Positions 35,233 through 48,115 of a stretch of 64,000 bases of DNA are shown in pieces. A program made the position numbers and the translations under genes. The notes beneath the pieces are model-generated. The model was not told the DNA's origin. It did not search any database and saw only the letters and a program-made list of their open reading frames with translations. Numbering within the stretch: the first letter of the stretch is position 1; the number at the start of each line of letters is the position of its first letter. The stretch comes from Panax quinquefolius (lineage: Eukaryota; Streptophyta; Magnoliopsida; Apiales; Araliaceae), in the NCBI GenBank assembly GCA_020205615.1, contig CM035153.1:100709735-100773734 (forward strand), given 5' to 3'.

Positions 35233-36475
35233 CAAAACTAATGATTTGGACACCAAAGTTGGCACGTTTTACTGAATACCCGATTGAGCTTTTAATTTTT
35301 CAAATTAAGTCACTGAACTAATTTTTATTTTCAAATTGGGTCATTCCGTTAAAAAAATGACAGACATTAATTTTTTGTCTACGTGGCGCTGACGTGGCAA
35401 AAAAAATAAAAAATATTGCTTATGTGGTAAAAAAAGCAATAACAGATTTTAAAAATAAAAAAATTAACATTTTAAAATTGAGTTTTGGGAATGAGTTATT
35501 AACATATTCCTAAAAATAATATGTTTCCATATATTTTGGGACTGAGTTATTATTTATTTAAGTTTTTCATAATTTATTAATTAATTGAGTTTTCCATAAA
35601 TTGATTTAAAAAACAAATTTTCATATCTTTAGAATCAATTAGTATGGATCATATAATTAGAGTAATTTTTGAAAAGATAATTAGTGAGGACAAATTTAAA
35701 TAAATTAGGATTTCAAAATTAATATGGAAATAATTTTGAATTGCATAAAATAATTATGGAAGTGGTTAATTTATTATGGAACAAATTAATTGGGCATATA
35801 AAATTAATATGGAAGTATTTTAAATGATGAAATCTTAATTTAAGATTTGTTGCCCATTCGTTGGATAATTAAAACCTTCCATGTTATGGAGCTTAATAAT
35901 TGATTTAATATTGTCTTAACTGATTAAAACCTTCCATAATTTAAGATATTGTCTTAACTGATTCCATAATAGAAGCTTAATAATTGATTTAATATTACTA
36001 ATATGCTAAGGTCATAGACCCGCCATAAGCAGATCTATTTATATACCTTATTTGGTTGAATAAATTAGGGTCCGTAACACTAATATACAACAATTAGAAA
36101 GTATTTACAAAAACAAAACATCAACAAAATAATTACAAAAATAACGACTTTCATATTTACGTTGCAAAAGTTATGGAGCATTAGCTCCCTACACGCCAGT
36201 TACCGACTTTTATATTTCCAACTAATCGGTCCTAAATTCACGCTTATGAAGAAAACGTGCAACTTTGAGATTTGAAAAACAGAGCAATGACATATCAGAG
36301 AAGACGAATTCTCCAATGGCGATGCAACTCTGAGATCGGATAATATCAGAGAAGATCAACAGCAACTTCAAGATCAGTAACCAGCCTCTATAATAACTTT
36401 GATAGTTGATTGATTCGTTAAAAATTTGTATACTGAGGTATTTGAGTTTAAAGATTATATACATATAGATACCCC
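35233..36475. other. Left noncoding end of the MULE
   Basis: AT-rich, no gene. A GACGTGGC-containing motif lies at about 35381-35400. A 24-bp block GAGCTTAATAATTGATTTAATATT-like (35888 and again at about 35972) forms a direct repeat about 84 bp apart. GGTTAC motifs only begin after 36476. The boundary with the reverse LTR is an inference. Confidence 0.5.
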
Positions 36476-37720
36476 ATGGTTACTACGTATTCGTATATTG
36501 GTTACTGTCTAATATGAATTTGGTTACTGATTTTGGTTATTAGATACTTTGGTTACCTTCCTGCAACTTCTGGTTACTGTCTTATTAGATACTTTGGTTA
36601 CCTTCCTGCGACTTCTAGTATACTTTTTTTCGTACTTAGTTTTTTATTATATTAATGGTTACTGATTAAATACATTGGTTACCTTCATACATATGTTAGT
36701 CTTTAATTTGTAACAAAGTCATTATTGATTGTTTTGGTTGTAAGAGGCATGTAAATATGTGGTTTATATTATAGCTACTAAGTACATATATCTTAATTAC
36801 TGTCTAATATGTATTTAGATATTATAAGGTGTTTATTTGGTTACTATATAATGTAATTGTGCTTTATAATTGTTTCTTTTATATTGGTGGTTACTTATTG
36901 ACTACATTGGTTACCTTGCAACAATTAATCTGATTATATATATTGGTTGTTCTATACTATTTAATTGGTTACTGTATAATATTAATGTGTTTTATACTGG
37001 TTTGTTTTATATTGATGGATACTTATTGACTACATTGGTTACCTTCGTACAACTGTTAGTCTTTAGTTGGTAACTAATAGTAGCCAAATAATAATATAAC
37101 ATTAACCATAACATAATAAAACAGTAACCAAACATTTATATAATAGTAACCAAAACAAAATATAAAAGGTAACCAAAACAAAAACATGTAGTCAAATCCA
37201 GTTTAGTCAACCCATGTATACTAAGAAAATACATAGTAACCAAAACAACATAAAAAAGTAAGCAAAATCCCAAATTGAGGGAACAATAATGGTAGTCAAA
37301 TCATAAGCTAACAGTAACCAAAATATACTAAAGAAGTAACCGAACAGTTATATGATAGTAACCAAAATATATTTTAATGGTAACTAATACATAAACAACA
37401 TGTATACACATTATACTGGTTGTTTTAGATTGTAAAATACAATGAAAAATATATTTTATGTTCTCTTATACTATATACTGATGATTTGGTTACTGTATAC
37501 TATTAGTGTGTTTTATACTGATTTGTCTTATATAGATTACTACTTATTAACTACATTGGTTATCTTCATGCAACTATTATAATTTAATTGGTGACAATAT
37601 CATCATACTGATTGTTTCATTGTAAGATGCATTTAATATGTGGTTTATGTTCTGGTTACTATTAGTGTGTAGTTTGGTTACTGTCTAATATTGATTTTGT
37701 TACTTTATAATGTTTATTCA
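36476..37720. repeat. GGTTAC/GTAACC motif field, 5' of the transposase
   Basis: TTGGTTAC-type motifs are packed at 36476-37045 (about 13 exact GGTTAC). Then the orientation switches to GTAACCAAAA-type at 37085-37390, then back to GGTTAC at 37430-37710. Chance would give about 0.3 copies in 570 bp for a 6-mer on both strands. Spacing is irregular (about 20-60 bp), so this is not a simple satellite. Confidence 0.85.
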
Positions 37721-37855
37721 GTTGTCAGACAATGGAGATGATTCCAGTTGTACTTTATTTTCAACGGAACGTGGACTAACAGTAACTAATACAACAAATT
37801 TGAAGTTACCGGCCTACTAATTCCATCAACTAGTTCGTTCAGAGAAATGTAAAAC

Positions 37856-40451
37856 TTGATATGCAGTTCATTACGGCTAGACACAAACACAACAACATTG
37901 TCAATCAAATTTCAGATTAGAAGCGACATTCCACCGATCAGTATATCAGATGAAGAAACCTTTAGATTCTTTATAGAAGTCATTAGAAAATCAGATGAAC
38001 AAGGCAAGTTCCCACTGATTATAGATAATGAACACAGAAGGGGACGCACAAAAATCTTCCAGAACTTGATAAATGTAGAAGAAACTAGAATTCACGATGT
38101 AACGCCAATCAGAACAACACAATGGAATTCAACACTAGTACCACTAGCAGCACAAGATTGCCAAATTGGAACGCAATATGTTGATCAGCTTGCCATGGAA
38201 GTTATTAAACAACAACAAGATAGGCAACATAACAGATCATATAAAGAAGAACGATCTGATGATGTAATAACAGATCCAAATGAATGTGAAGTAAAATTAC
38301 ATCAAACTTACAAAGACAAAAAAAATCCTATCACAAGCAATGAGGCTGCATTCAATCAGGAAAAATAGACAACACAAAGTTGACCAAACAGGTTGTAGAG
38401 ACTTTGTGCTAGTGTGCATAAATAATGAAAATTGTAGATGGAAGATGAGAGCATCAAGGTTTCGAAAAACCAGTATGTTCAAGGTGAGAGAATTCAATGA
38501 CATTCACACGTGTTCAGTCAACGTGTTGCTGGGAGACCACAGACAGACAAATAGTGAGTTGGTTAGTGAATGCATAATGCAAAAATTAACAAATCTGAAG
38601 AAAATATACACACCAACAGATATTATGGAGGACATGAGGACATAATATAATGTCTCTATCTCTTACCAAAAAGCATGGAGATCAAAGGAGAAAGCATTGG
38701 AAAAAGTGAGAGGAAATCCACACAACTACTCACTGATCCCAACATGGTTGCACATGTTGAAAAAAAACAAATCCAGGTAACACTTTAAAACAGTTTATTG
38801 GTTTTTCATAATTAGTTGGTTACTCAATTCAACTGACTTGGTTACTTTGTTATACATGTTTAGTTACTAACTGTACTATAGAATGAAATTGTGTTAAATA
38901 AATTTTTTGTGTATGACAAATATCTACTCAAAATATTACAGTATGGATATTGTATGCCGCTTGTAATTATAATGATATAAATGGTTACCATTTACTACAA
39001 GTTTGGTTACCATTTACTATAAGTTTGGTTACCATTTACTACAATTTTGGATACTGTATGCCACTTGTAATTATAATGATATTGCTGAGATTTCATATCA
39101 GGTTCTATCACAGCCCTAGAGTTAGAAACAAATGGTCGTTTCAAGTATTTATTCTTTGCCATTGGAGCATCCATTCAAGCATGGCACCATTGCTTTCTAA
39201 TTATTATAATCGATGGCACGTTCATACAATCAACTGACGGGGGGACACTCCTGATAGCAAGTACACTGGATGCAATAGAAACATTGTTCTGATTGCTTTT
39301 GCAGTGGTGGACAACGAAAATGAATTATCTTGGAGATGGTTTTTTGTAAATTTGAGAATTGCTTGTGGAGTTAGAGAAGGCCAATGCATTGTTTTAGATA
39401 GACATGAAGCCATTATACAAGGACTGAATTGTGAGTTTTCGGATGTCATGCATGGTTTGTGTACATACCATTTATTGAAAAATATAAAAATAGATTCAGA
39501 AAGAGAGGAGAAGAACTCAAACGGTCATACAACGGGGCTTGTAGAGCTTACATTATTGAACAATTCAATAAAACACATGGCTGAACTTGATGCGATTGAT
39601 CCTCGAATAAGGACATATTAGGAGGAAGAGGTCAAGTTGGAGAAGTGCACAAGGCTCCATGGCGCTGTAAGCAGGTACTTGACAATGACTTCAAACACCG
39701 TTGAATCTAATAATAATGCAATCAAGTTGATCAGGGATCTTCTAGTTGCGTCAAAGATTGAATGCCTACGTTGTCTAGTTCAAAGATGGTATTTCACAAA
39801 CAAACAAGCAGCCATATCAACATTCACTACACTATCCACAACAACTTAGGGGAGCTTGCAATCTAATATCATTAAATCAAAGAAACTTAAGGTAACTAAT
39901 GTTAATTTTAAATTATTACAACATAAGTTGCATTTGTATTTTATGGAAACCTATTTGTTCACTATTGGTTACCTGTATATGTTGATAATTTTAACAACAT
40001 TAAATATAACTGCCATTATTTCGATGTAAACAAACTAAATATTTTTGCATACTAACGACGCACATAATTTGTGTTGTAGGTTGAGACATCAAACTTATTG
40101 ATTTTCACTGTTTACGATGTCACTAAACAGTATATTGTAGACATCGAACAAAGGACATGCACATGTCGTAAATTTCAGTACCATGAGATGCCTTGTCCAC
40201 ACGCTGCTGCTGTTATCAACAAGCAGAATTTGAGCTGTTATGATTTTTGCTCAAAAAATTACTCTAAAACAACTTTGGTTGACACATATTCAGCTTCCAT
40301 CCTGTCGTTAGATGACAAAGAGAACTGGGATGTACCAGAAGAAATAATAAACATGTGTAAACCCACCGAACACAAGAAGAACAGCGGGAAGACCAAAGAT
40401 ATGGAGGTACAAGCATGGATCTGGAAACAAAATTCAAAACAGATGAAGTAG
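37856..40451 (+). pseudogene. MULE transposase (MURA-like), broken by frameshifts and stops
   Basis: Likely three exons. Exon 1, 37856-38776: an N-terminal part, then the MuDR DNA-binding region (VCINNENCRWKMRASRF, HTCSVNV, SYQKAWRSKEKALEKVRG). Donor GT is at 38777. Exon 2, 39102-39891: the transposase core with D in IIDGTFIQS, then AFAVVDNENELSW, D in IVLDRHEAII, and HGLCTYHLLKN. Exon 3, 40080-40451: SWIM zinc finger, CTCRKFQYHEMPCPHA. Frameshifts near 38366 and 39285 and stops at 38643, 39619 and 39847 disable it. The introns carry GGTTAC motifs. The transposase would cut and paste the element and bind its ends. Confidence 0.85.
38777..39101 (+). other. Intron 1 of the MULE transposase with GGTTAC motifs
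   Basis: Begins GTAACACT and ends TTTCATATCAG. GGTTAC occurs at about 38818, 38842, 38982, 39007 and 39030, while the flanking exons are nearly free of it. Confidence 0.65.
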
Positions 40452-40559
40452 GTGCCAAGAAAAAGGACACAATAGGAAAACGTGTAATAATCCACCGATT
40501 TTAAGACCAAAAAAGGTCTGATATAGTACATAAACAAACATAATGTAATTACATGAACA

Positions 40560-41290
40560 TATAATTGTTTACTGAGAGTAGCCATTAACCACATGGTTTG
40601 TAACATTTTATATGGTGTACATTAACCAAAATTGTTATTCATTAATATTTTAATCTCTAATTCCATCATGAGTTGTCAATATAAAGCAAACATATACATT
40701 GAACAATTTGTAACTGTTTTGAAACATGTTTATGTAAATTTGGTTACCATCTAAAATAAAATGGTTACTTCTATATTCATATTTAGTTACCAACTGGACC
40801 ATTTCCAAATAACTTTTATAACTATGTAATTTAAAATTATCCATCAGCTAGATAAATGGGAACCCTCACATGTAAATTAAAAACTTGATAACTGTTATAA
40901 TATAAGTTATAAATTATTTGGTTACTAACAAAAACTAAAATGGTTACCCTTATATGCAGGTTTGGATACCAACTGCACCTCCCAAACTATCTTTATTTTA
41001 ATGAGATTATAAGTGACCATCATATATATGAATGGGAACTCTTAATTGGAGTTTCTTATTCCATCATGATGACAGAGTATAAATAAAACATATACATTTA
41101 ACACTTTTATAAAATTCCTGATACAAACTTATAATTATTTGGTTACTAACAAAAACAAAAATGGTTACCAAATGTGTACGTTTGGATACCAACCTAACAT
41201 TTCAACTTAAATAGCTGATGGATACTATTTTGAATTAATTTTATGTCAATTTGGTTACACACAAAAAATAAAATGTTTACCTCTATATGC
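40560..41290. repeat. GGTTAC motif field downstream of the transposase
   Basis: GGTTAC or GGTTACT/C occurs at about 40742, 40763, 40921, 40949, 41142 and 41162, with diverged forms such as GGATACC and GTTTACC between them. No gene is present. Confidence 0.78.
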
Positions 41291-41362
41291 AGAACAAATT
41301 TTAATGGTAAGAATTAGAATTGCCTGCTTAGGGCTTTATTTTTTTTTAAGTGCACAGGTAGA

Positions 41363-41552
41363 GCGCCTAGGCGCTTGAAATTGTGAAGGTTGGAGCGCCT
41401 AGGCGCTTGGGAATAGAATCTGATGGTGATGGTGAGCGCCTAGGCGCTTGAAAATAGCTTGGAGTGTGCGCCTAGGCGCTTGGGCGTGTCTAGGCATTAT
41501 GCAGTTAAGCGCCTAGGCGCTTGGAATAGGCTTGTTTTGGGCGCCTAGGCGC
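41363..41552. repeat. Six GCGCCTAGGCGC palindromes with alternating 32/41-bp spacing
   Basis: A perfect 12-bp palindrome, each followed by TTG, at 41363, 41395, 41436, 41468, 41509 and 41541. Start-to-start distances are 32, 41, 32, 41 and 32, so the real unit is 73 bp with two palindromes. Spacers differ almost completely while palindromes are identical. The array is GC-rich in an AT-rich neighbourhood, and no GGTTAC motif lies inside 41290-41880. Confidence 0.9.
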
Positions 41553-41744
41553 TTGGGCCAGCCTTAGCCAAAATTTGTGCTCTTTTATCCTTCTAACCTG
41601 CAAGCCATGAACCCAATTCTCAATTATCATTTGCAAGGAGATTACAACTGAACATACATTTAAATTAATTATCATCTAATCTTAATTTAAATTTATTTTA
41701 TTTTATTTTATTTTTGTCTCTAGTCTAATTCCTTTTCAGGTACC

Positions 41745-41867
41745 ATGGACAACTATGACTATCATTGGCCATATTCGAGAATGACTCGGCCAAGGGAGGC
41801 AGATAATTATGGACTTAATGAATTGTTAGCACAATTTTGGACACTTTCGAGAAACATCATGCAATGA
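41745..41867 (+). CDS. Small 40-codon ORF after an AG acceptor-like site
   Basis: An ATG in ACCATGG context follows CCTTTTCAG and opens 40 codons (MDNYDYHWPYSRMTRPREAD at its start) to a TGA. It lies just downstream of the palindrome array. No family is recognised. It could be the last exon of a captured gene or chance. Confidence 0.25.
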   Translation: MDNYDYHWPYSRMTRPREADNYGLNELLAQFWTLSRNIMQ

Positions 41868-41879
41868 AACCCAGTTTAG

Positions 41880-42400
41880 GTAATCCATGTATAATAAACA
41901 ATTACATATTAACCAGAATAAAAAATAAAATTAACCAAAATCTCTCATTGATGGCACAATAATAGTAGCCAAAACCATAAGATAATAGTAACCAAAACAT
42001 AATAAATAAGTAACCAAATATTTATAAAAAAGTAACCAGAACATGTTTTAATGATAATCAAAACATATAACAACCTGTATATCCAACTTATCTTAGGCAA
42101 CCCATGTATACTCTCACATGTACATTAAACACTTGATATGTGTCCTGATACAAGCTTGTAACTATCTGGTTATTACCAAAAATAAAACGGTTACCTTTCT
42201 ATACATATTTGGTTACCAACTGCAGATTTCAAACAATGCATCAGACATAACTTAAAAGTAACAAATACGAACCAACAAACAATATCACTTTCATTACTGG
42301 TAATATAATCAAATATGTATCCCATTTACATAAGCTCTAATAAACATCACAAACTCATTAACCATAAAAAAATGGTTATGTATATCCAACCAAAATCAAA
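41880..42400. repeat. GTAACC motif field between the two MULE genes
   Basis: Here the motif is read as GTAACC (AGTAACCAAAAC, TTACCAAC) at about 41989, 42011 and 42032, with several one-base variants. The field lies between the transposase and the 3' end of the Ulp1-type gene. No coding signal. Confidence 0.72.
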
Positions 42401-43309
42401 ATACAAAACATAATTCAGAAGGTACAATACAACAACAACCAAACTAATCAAAATCTGGCACAAATATTCCTGGAAATTCTCTATCAGTTTCATATCCCTC
42501 TAACTATTTGTTCCTAGCATGCATGTAGAGGTTTGTGCACAGTTTCCTCCGATACTGAGGAATAGGGAATGGAATAGGAATTTTAGCAAATTTCTGGTGA
42601 ATAACATGCTCAACAAAGCAAATTGTGAAAATCCCACAATCACTGTACAAACAAACAAAAGAAAACTAAAATCAAAACTAAAATCAACCTAGATATAATA
42701 TTTAAATAAATGTAAACACTGTAAACCTTACCCCTCAACTTGTTTAGGAACCCCCTTGGCAAATTCCAATTCAATTATATCATCTTCATCCTTGTTGCGA
42801 TACGGTTCACTGCTAAAGTCAATGTCAGACCTATCCCTCCAAAAACCACTCTTACGCAGTATTGTGGGTAGAATGAAGATATTGGGTTCACAAACATCCA
42901 TAATTTTTGTCTGCATTGTTTTCATATTTGGCTGCAGAGAATTGTAAACTGTTAAACGTCTACGATGCACATCAAACGTCAGGAAAAACCAGTGATCCGA
43001 TGATGACATGTGAATGGGGAACAACACGTAGTCAACATTTCTCCATGGTGTGTTAACATCCATGAACAACCCATGGATGTATTCACCAACATCACCCTCC
43101 CTAGACAAAATACCCGTATCTGCATTTTTACTTGTATATTCCTCAAAAAGAGCAGTAATCTTGCCATGAAACCAACAGTCCGTGGTCGTTGCCCTTATAT
43201 GTACACTATCGAAATGTCTGACCAATTTACGAAAATAATATAACGCAATATTGATGTGCTGAACCAAAAAAATTAAAAAACCATAAGTTGCTAAAAAATG
43301 TAAATCTGT

Positions 43310-44970
43310 AATGAATGTAACCAACACTGTTAACACTAGTTACTGAACCAACTTAATAATGTAACCATAACTAGAAAAACATAATTTGAAGAAAAAAAAA
43401 AGAACTCACATCGTCGTCTAACCACTGTCCAGGAGTCTTTAATTTGTAGAACCACATTTTTGATGATATTGGGACAGACCTAAATACAAAAGTAGGTTCA
43501 ATTTTGTCATTCTTTCTAGGAAATTTGTCGGTCCTTCAATATAAAAGCATATTAGTATACACGTTAACATTAACAATTATCGTATTAGTATACACACTAC
43601 CCAAATCAGACTTGAACAGTCAATAATTAATAATCTAATCAACAACTGAATTGTAAACAGTTACCTGGTAACCAACAAATATTAATATAATAACCATAAT
43701 CAAATAGTAACCAATACATAACAAAACATTAACCAAAACATAAAATAATAGTAACCAGGCTATAATTTAATAGTAACCAAAATAGAAACATCATGTAATC
43801 AACCATAATTTAAGTAACCTGAATGTACTAAACAAATGCCTAGTAATCAAATATAATATAAAGTAACAAACACTTTACTTTGATGGAGCATTAACATAAA
43901 CCAAATATAACATAATAGTAACCATAATATACTATAGTAGTAACCAAAACTTAATATGACAGTACCAGAATATAATATGATAGTAAATCAAACAGAAATA
44001 TCATGTAATCAAGACAATTTAAGCAACCTGTGTATACCCAACAATTACATATTAACCAACATATAATATGATAGTTACCAAAATCCCATTTTGATAGCAC
44101 AAAAATGGTATCCAAATAATAATATAACAGTAATCATAACATGATCAAGCAGTAACCAGAACACAATATAATAGTAACCATAAAATTTATTTAATATTAA
44201 CCATATGTTTCTACAGGAAAACAAATTTATTTGTTTCATAAAAACTATAGCATTGTTAAACAACAAAAAACAAACCTTTTCCTGTTGTTTTAGTCCAATT
44301 TTAAACCATTGTTCAAATAATGCCTCTTCGTATTTTGACGGCATAGCCATGCATACTTTGGGGAATGCAGAAAGACCTCCAAGTATTTGACTAGCACCCA
44401 TGACGGTAGACGATGAACCAGACGATCCAAACTTTGTTGTATATGGAGACCGCAAAATGACACTCGTTGCATGTTCATGGACAGGTCTACCACCGGGTTT
44501 ATGGACGCTTTTCTCCAACTCATCACACTGAACTATGTCTTGTGTGGTCAGAACCATCTGATCAAGTGCATACTTGCTTTCCATCTCACATTTATTCTCC
44601 TTTACCAATTGACAGAAAAGGTAACAGATACGATTAGATTTTCAACCCAAACACATGCAGTTAACTAATATATGCACTAACAAACTGACTGAACAATAAC
44701 CGACAGACTAAAATGAATATATTATAATAGTAACCAAAACAACATAAAATAGTAACTAAATTATAATATAATAGTAACCAACACACATTGTAATAGTAAT
44801 CAACCCACATTATAATAGTAACCATAACATATATAATAGTAACCAAATCACAATATAATGGTAACAAAAACCTAGATAGCATGTAAAAAAAGATGGCATG
44901 TAATTTTAACACTAACCTCAACAGAAACATACACAACAATCTCTTTCCCAGTGCATTGGCTTAATATATC
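43310..44970. repeat. GTAACC motifs in introns of the Ulp1-type gene
   Basis: GTAACCAAA-type motifs are spread through 43540-44215 and 44690-44870, the introns of the peptidase gene, and are rare in the exons. Many copies read ATAGTAACCAAAA. Confidence 0.82.
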
Positions 44971-45355
44971 AAAAGATGGCATGTCATTATTCTTGCCAAT
45001 CTGTACAAAATAAAAAACAACCAATTAAGCATTAAAACAAAAGACATATAACACATAACAAAACAGACAAATATGTCTAACCTTAACATTTTCTTCATCA
45101 TCATTATTTTTTATTTCATGAGGTTCTTCAAGCATAACATCACGTTCAACCTCATTAACAATTTCAATTTCATTTTCATCCTTCTTCTCAACGAATTTCG
45201 ACACATCATCACCATCATCATTCTTATTCAGTTTTAAACCATTATCAACATCCTCATCAACATGGGGATCTTCCATCATAACATCATGTTCACACTCTTG
45301 AACAGGTTTAATTTCATACTCATCATTCTTCTCATCAACTTTCAACCCATCATCA

Positions 45356-45465
45356 CCATCCTCATCATCATCATTATAATTTCCTTTAAAAACATCATCA
45401 GCTTCATCATCATCATCATCATCATTATTATAATTTCCTTTAAAAACATCACCATCCTCATCAGC

Positions 45466-45505
<40 letters not shown>

Positions 45506-45510
45506 GAATC
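45356..45510. repeat. (ATC)n / (TCA)n microsatellite coding an Asp run
   Basis: The plus strand has ATC repeats. On the minus strand they read GAT codons and give Asp runs within the acidic exon, with KGNYN blocks between them. Likely unstable in length. Confidence 0.8.
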
Positions 45511-45526
45511 ACCATCAACTTGTACT

Positions 45527-48100
45527 TAGATGCTCGAAATTGATGTTTTTAAAAATCTGGAAATCTGGAAAAAAGTGGCCTTACAGCTGAATGTCAGAGC
45601 CCATAGATTCATATGTGTTAGTTGTTTGTTATGTTTAAAGTTATAGATCTATTCTATGTTGTAAGGTCTTTGATCTGAAACTTGAATCAAGCCTAGATCG
45701 TGTATAGATCAAAAGTTATTAATGGTCAAAGCATCGTTGATTGAACACAAAACTCAAGCTTCGGAAAACCCGGAAAATTTTCGTGAAACCTGAATTTCGA
45801 CAACATTTTGCAGGCACTATATCTTCCTGTAATTTGTTATTTTTGTTATCTTGTTGGTTAGACATTATAGATTGGTATGTAGACTATACACTAGAGTCCT
45901 TTGAATACCCAGATCATGTGTAGGATTCAAGTTATTGAGGGTCAAACCTGCGTTGACCACCAGCTTTTGTAGAAATCTGGAAAATCAAGATTTCTAAAGA
46001 ACACGATTTCTGTCAGAACTTTGACCGTGTCATAACCTATGGATTTGTTGTTTATGGACTGAGATCTTGTTATCTCGTTGTTGTTTGTCATGCGTACTAC
46101 GGTTATAAACCAAGAAACAAGCAAAATAATTACCAGAACACTTTGTAATTTGAGCTCAAAAGTAGACACACGAACTGCCTTGGGTTTCTGGGTTGCCCAA
46201 AAAACCTAGGCATGTTCTGACAAGCATTTTGATTGCCCAGATCTAATTGTGTGTTTGTTTTTTTGATTTAGAAACGGGTATCTAGTTGTAGTGTTACATA
46301 TTATCTACAAGATCATGGTTAGAAATTTCCCAGAAACAGTTTGTATTGAAATTTAAGGATGGTCAAACATGGCATGTTGATCACGAAATCGCCAAAGGTT
46401 TCTTGAGGCTCAAGAACACCAACAGCGATGGATTTGTCGCATAAAGCCCCTATAGCGACACTTAATTTCGAAAAATAAAATTTATTATTATTAAATAGAT
46501 AAAAATGGTTTTTAATTATTAAAAATACATAATAAATTAAAAAAAATTATTTTAAAGCTAGAAAAATAGTTTTAATTATTTTGAGTGTATTTCAAAAAAA
46601 TATTTAGTATTTTGGAATATAAAATTTATTTATTTATTTAATTATTATATTAAATAAATTATTTAAAAATAGTTTTAATTCATGAAAAATTATATTATGG
46701 TGTTAGAAAATATTTTAAGTTATTTTGGGTGACTTTTAATATTTTGTGATAAATTTTATTAATAATTTATTATTAATGGCAATTAATTTATTTAATAAAT
46801 ATATTAAATAAATTATGGGAAAAATATAATTAATGATTTAAAAATCATATAAAAATGATTCAAGTGTTATAAAATATTTTAAGTTATAAAATATAACTTT
46901 TGATAATTTGTCATGAAAATGTTAATATTTTTATATTAATATTAATTATCGGATAATGGATTTGATTGTTTAAAATCATAGAAATATAATTTTAAGGTAT
47001 TAAAAATACTTTGATATATTATAAATATATTATAATATTATGTTATGATTTTCATTAATATTTGGTATTAAATAAATATTAATGATTAAGGAATTATGTG
47101 GTATTTAAATACGTTATTATTGATTGAAAATCGTGATAAATAGTAATAATTACTTGAAAATTTTTATGAGTCTTTGAAAATTATTCTAATTGATAATATG
47201 ATTGTCTAAGATATTGTTTAGTGTTTAGGTAGAGTTTAATTGAAATTAAACTCGATATTCGTCCCGATTAGGCAATCAGGATGATAGAGTATTGCGTGTT
47301 TTCCCAACTCGGACTTAAATAGTTTGACTTGATGCTATGTCTTATGTAACAGTATAGATGATAAGATTATGTGGTAATGTGTTAGGTTATTTTATCTTTG
47401 TGATGATAATATTCTAATGTTTGGAGATTGATATTATCTATATTAGGTCTTCGATATAAAGCTAAGTTATATTTAAGAATTGATGAATCAATGGTGCGGT
47501 GAAGTTTTCTTACCTCTACTAAGAGTGTTCTATTCAGTTATGCTTATGGTTAATCATTACTGATTGCCATGTAGAATTGTACTATGTACATCTTGTATGT
47601 ATAAGTCGGTATGAAAGGTGATCACCTTCATTACCAGTTGGTCCGGATATATCTTTATTCATGTTTAATACTTGTTCGATCAAAGTTTGTTCATGCTAAT
47701 TCACAACGACATTGTGAATTATAGCCAACTAATTATTCAGACTCTTTCAATCATGATATATCCTTAAATTGTATTTAAACTTGTTGGGCAACTTTCATGC
47801 TCACCCTTGCTATATCATGATAAAACATTGCAGATCAAGGCGAATGCGTCGGATACAAGGAAAGATAAAGCCAAGCGCAACTTGGGACTATGTGTGCAGC
47901 TAGATTTGTAAAAGTAATTTATTATAGTAACATTATATGTTAGATAGGATATGAAAAGTGTATAAGTTATGGTTACTCGACCTTGGGGATAGTGTATAAT
48001 GTTTAATGAATAAACAATTTATGTTTATATCTTCCGCAATAGTTATAGAAATAATGCACCAGATCCGTGGTGATTAGGACCCGAATTCGGGGCTATCACA
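45527..48100 (+). repeat. 5' LTR remnant of the LARD-like element
   Basis: It aligns with 51580 onwards of the 3' LTR, starting at ACTTAGATGCTCG. The first 1584 bp of the LTR, including the telobox-rich part, are missing. The end is GGCTATCACA at 48100. It is largely noncoding AT-rich sequence. There is a short minus-strand frame near 45942-46169 shared with the other LTR (51998-52279), but no family is recognised. Confidence 0.85.
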
Positions 48101-48102
48101 GT

Positions 48103-48115
48103 TGGTATCAAAGCT
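48103..48115 (+). other. Primer binding site of the LARD-like element
   Basis: TGGTATCAAAGCT starts two bases after the LTR end at 48100. It is close to the initiator-Met tRNA PBS. Confidence 0.8.

Larger units (their letters stand above)
42504..45526 (-). pseudogene. Ulp1/C48-type cysteine peptidase gene of the MULE, 3' part
   Basis: Minus-strand exons inferred from frames and GT/AG sites: 45526-45082, 45000-44917, about 44630-44276, about 43532-43410, 43258-42732 and 42642-42504. The first is an acidic region with long Asp runs. The later exons form an Ulp1 peptidase domain: WLDDD joins HINIALYYF across a splice, H in SSDHWFFLTFD, D in FDVHRRRL, Q in VPKQVEG, and Cys in the next exon (DCGIFTICF). 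All four key residues look present. The family removes SUMO-like or ubiquitin-like proteins. The 5' exons are separated by the LARD-like insertion (61452-62368), so the gene is disrupted even though the peptidase part reads well. Confidence 0.78.

Noticed and set aside
32078..36084. Reverse LTR as a 3997-bp unit ending GTAACA at 36079
   Set aside because: The flanks GTTAT and CTAAT do not match, and 35233 onwards reads like MULE terminal sequence, so the LTR is taken to be split near 35232.
36476..37720. GGTTAC array as a CRISPR array
   Set aside because: The repeated part is only 6-9 bp, spacing is irregular, orientation flips and there are no cas genes. The window is a plant TE block.
45262..45543. 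Plus-strand Ile/Ser-rich ORF
   Set aside because: Shadow of the Asp-rich exon of the Ulp1-type gene on the other strand, created by ATC repeats.
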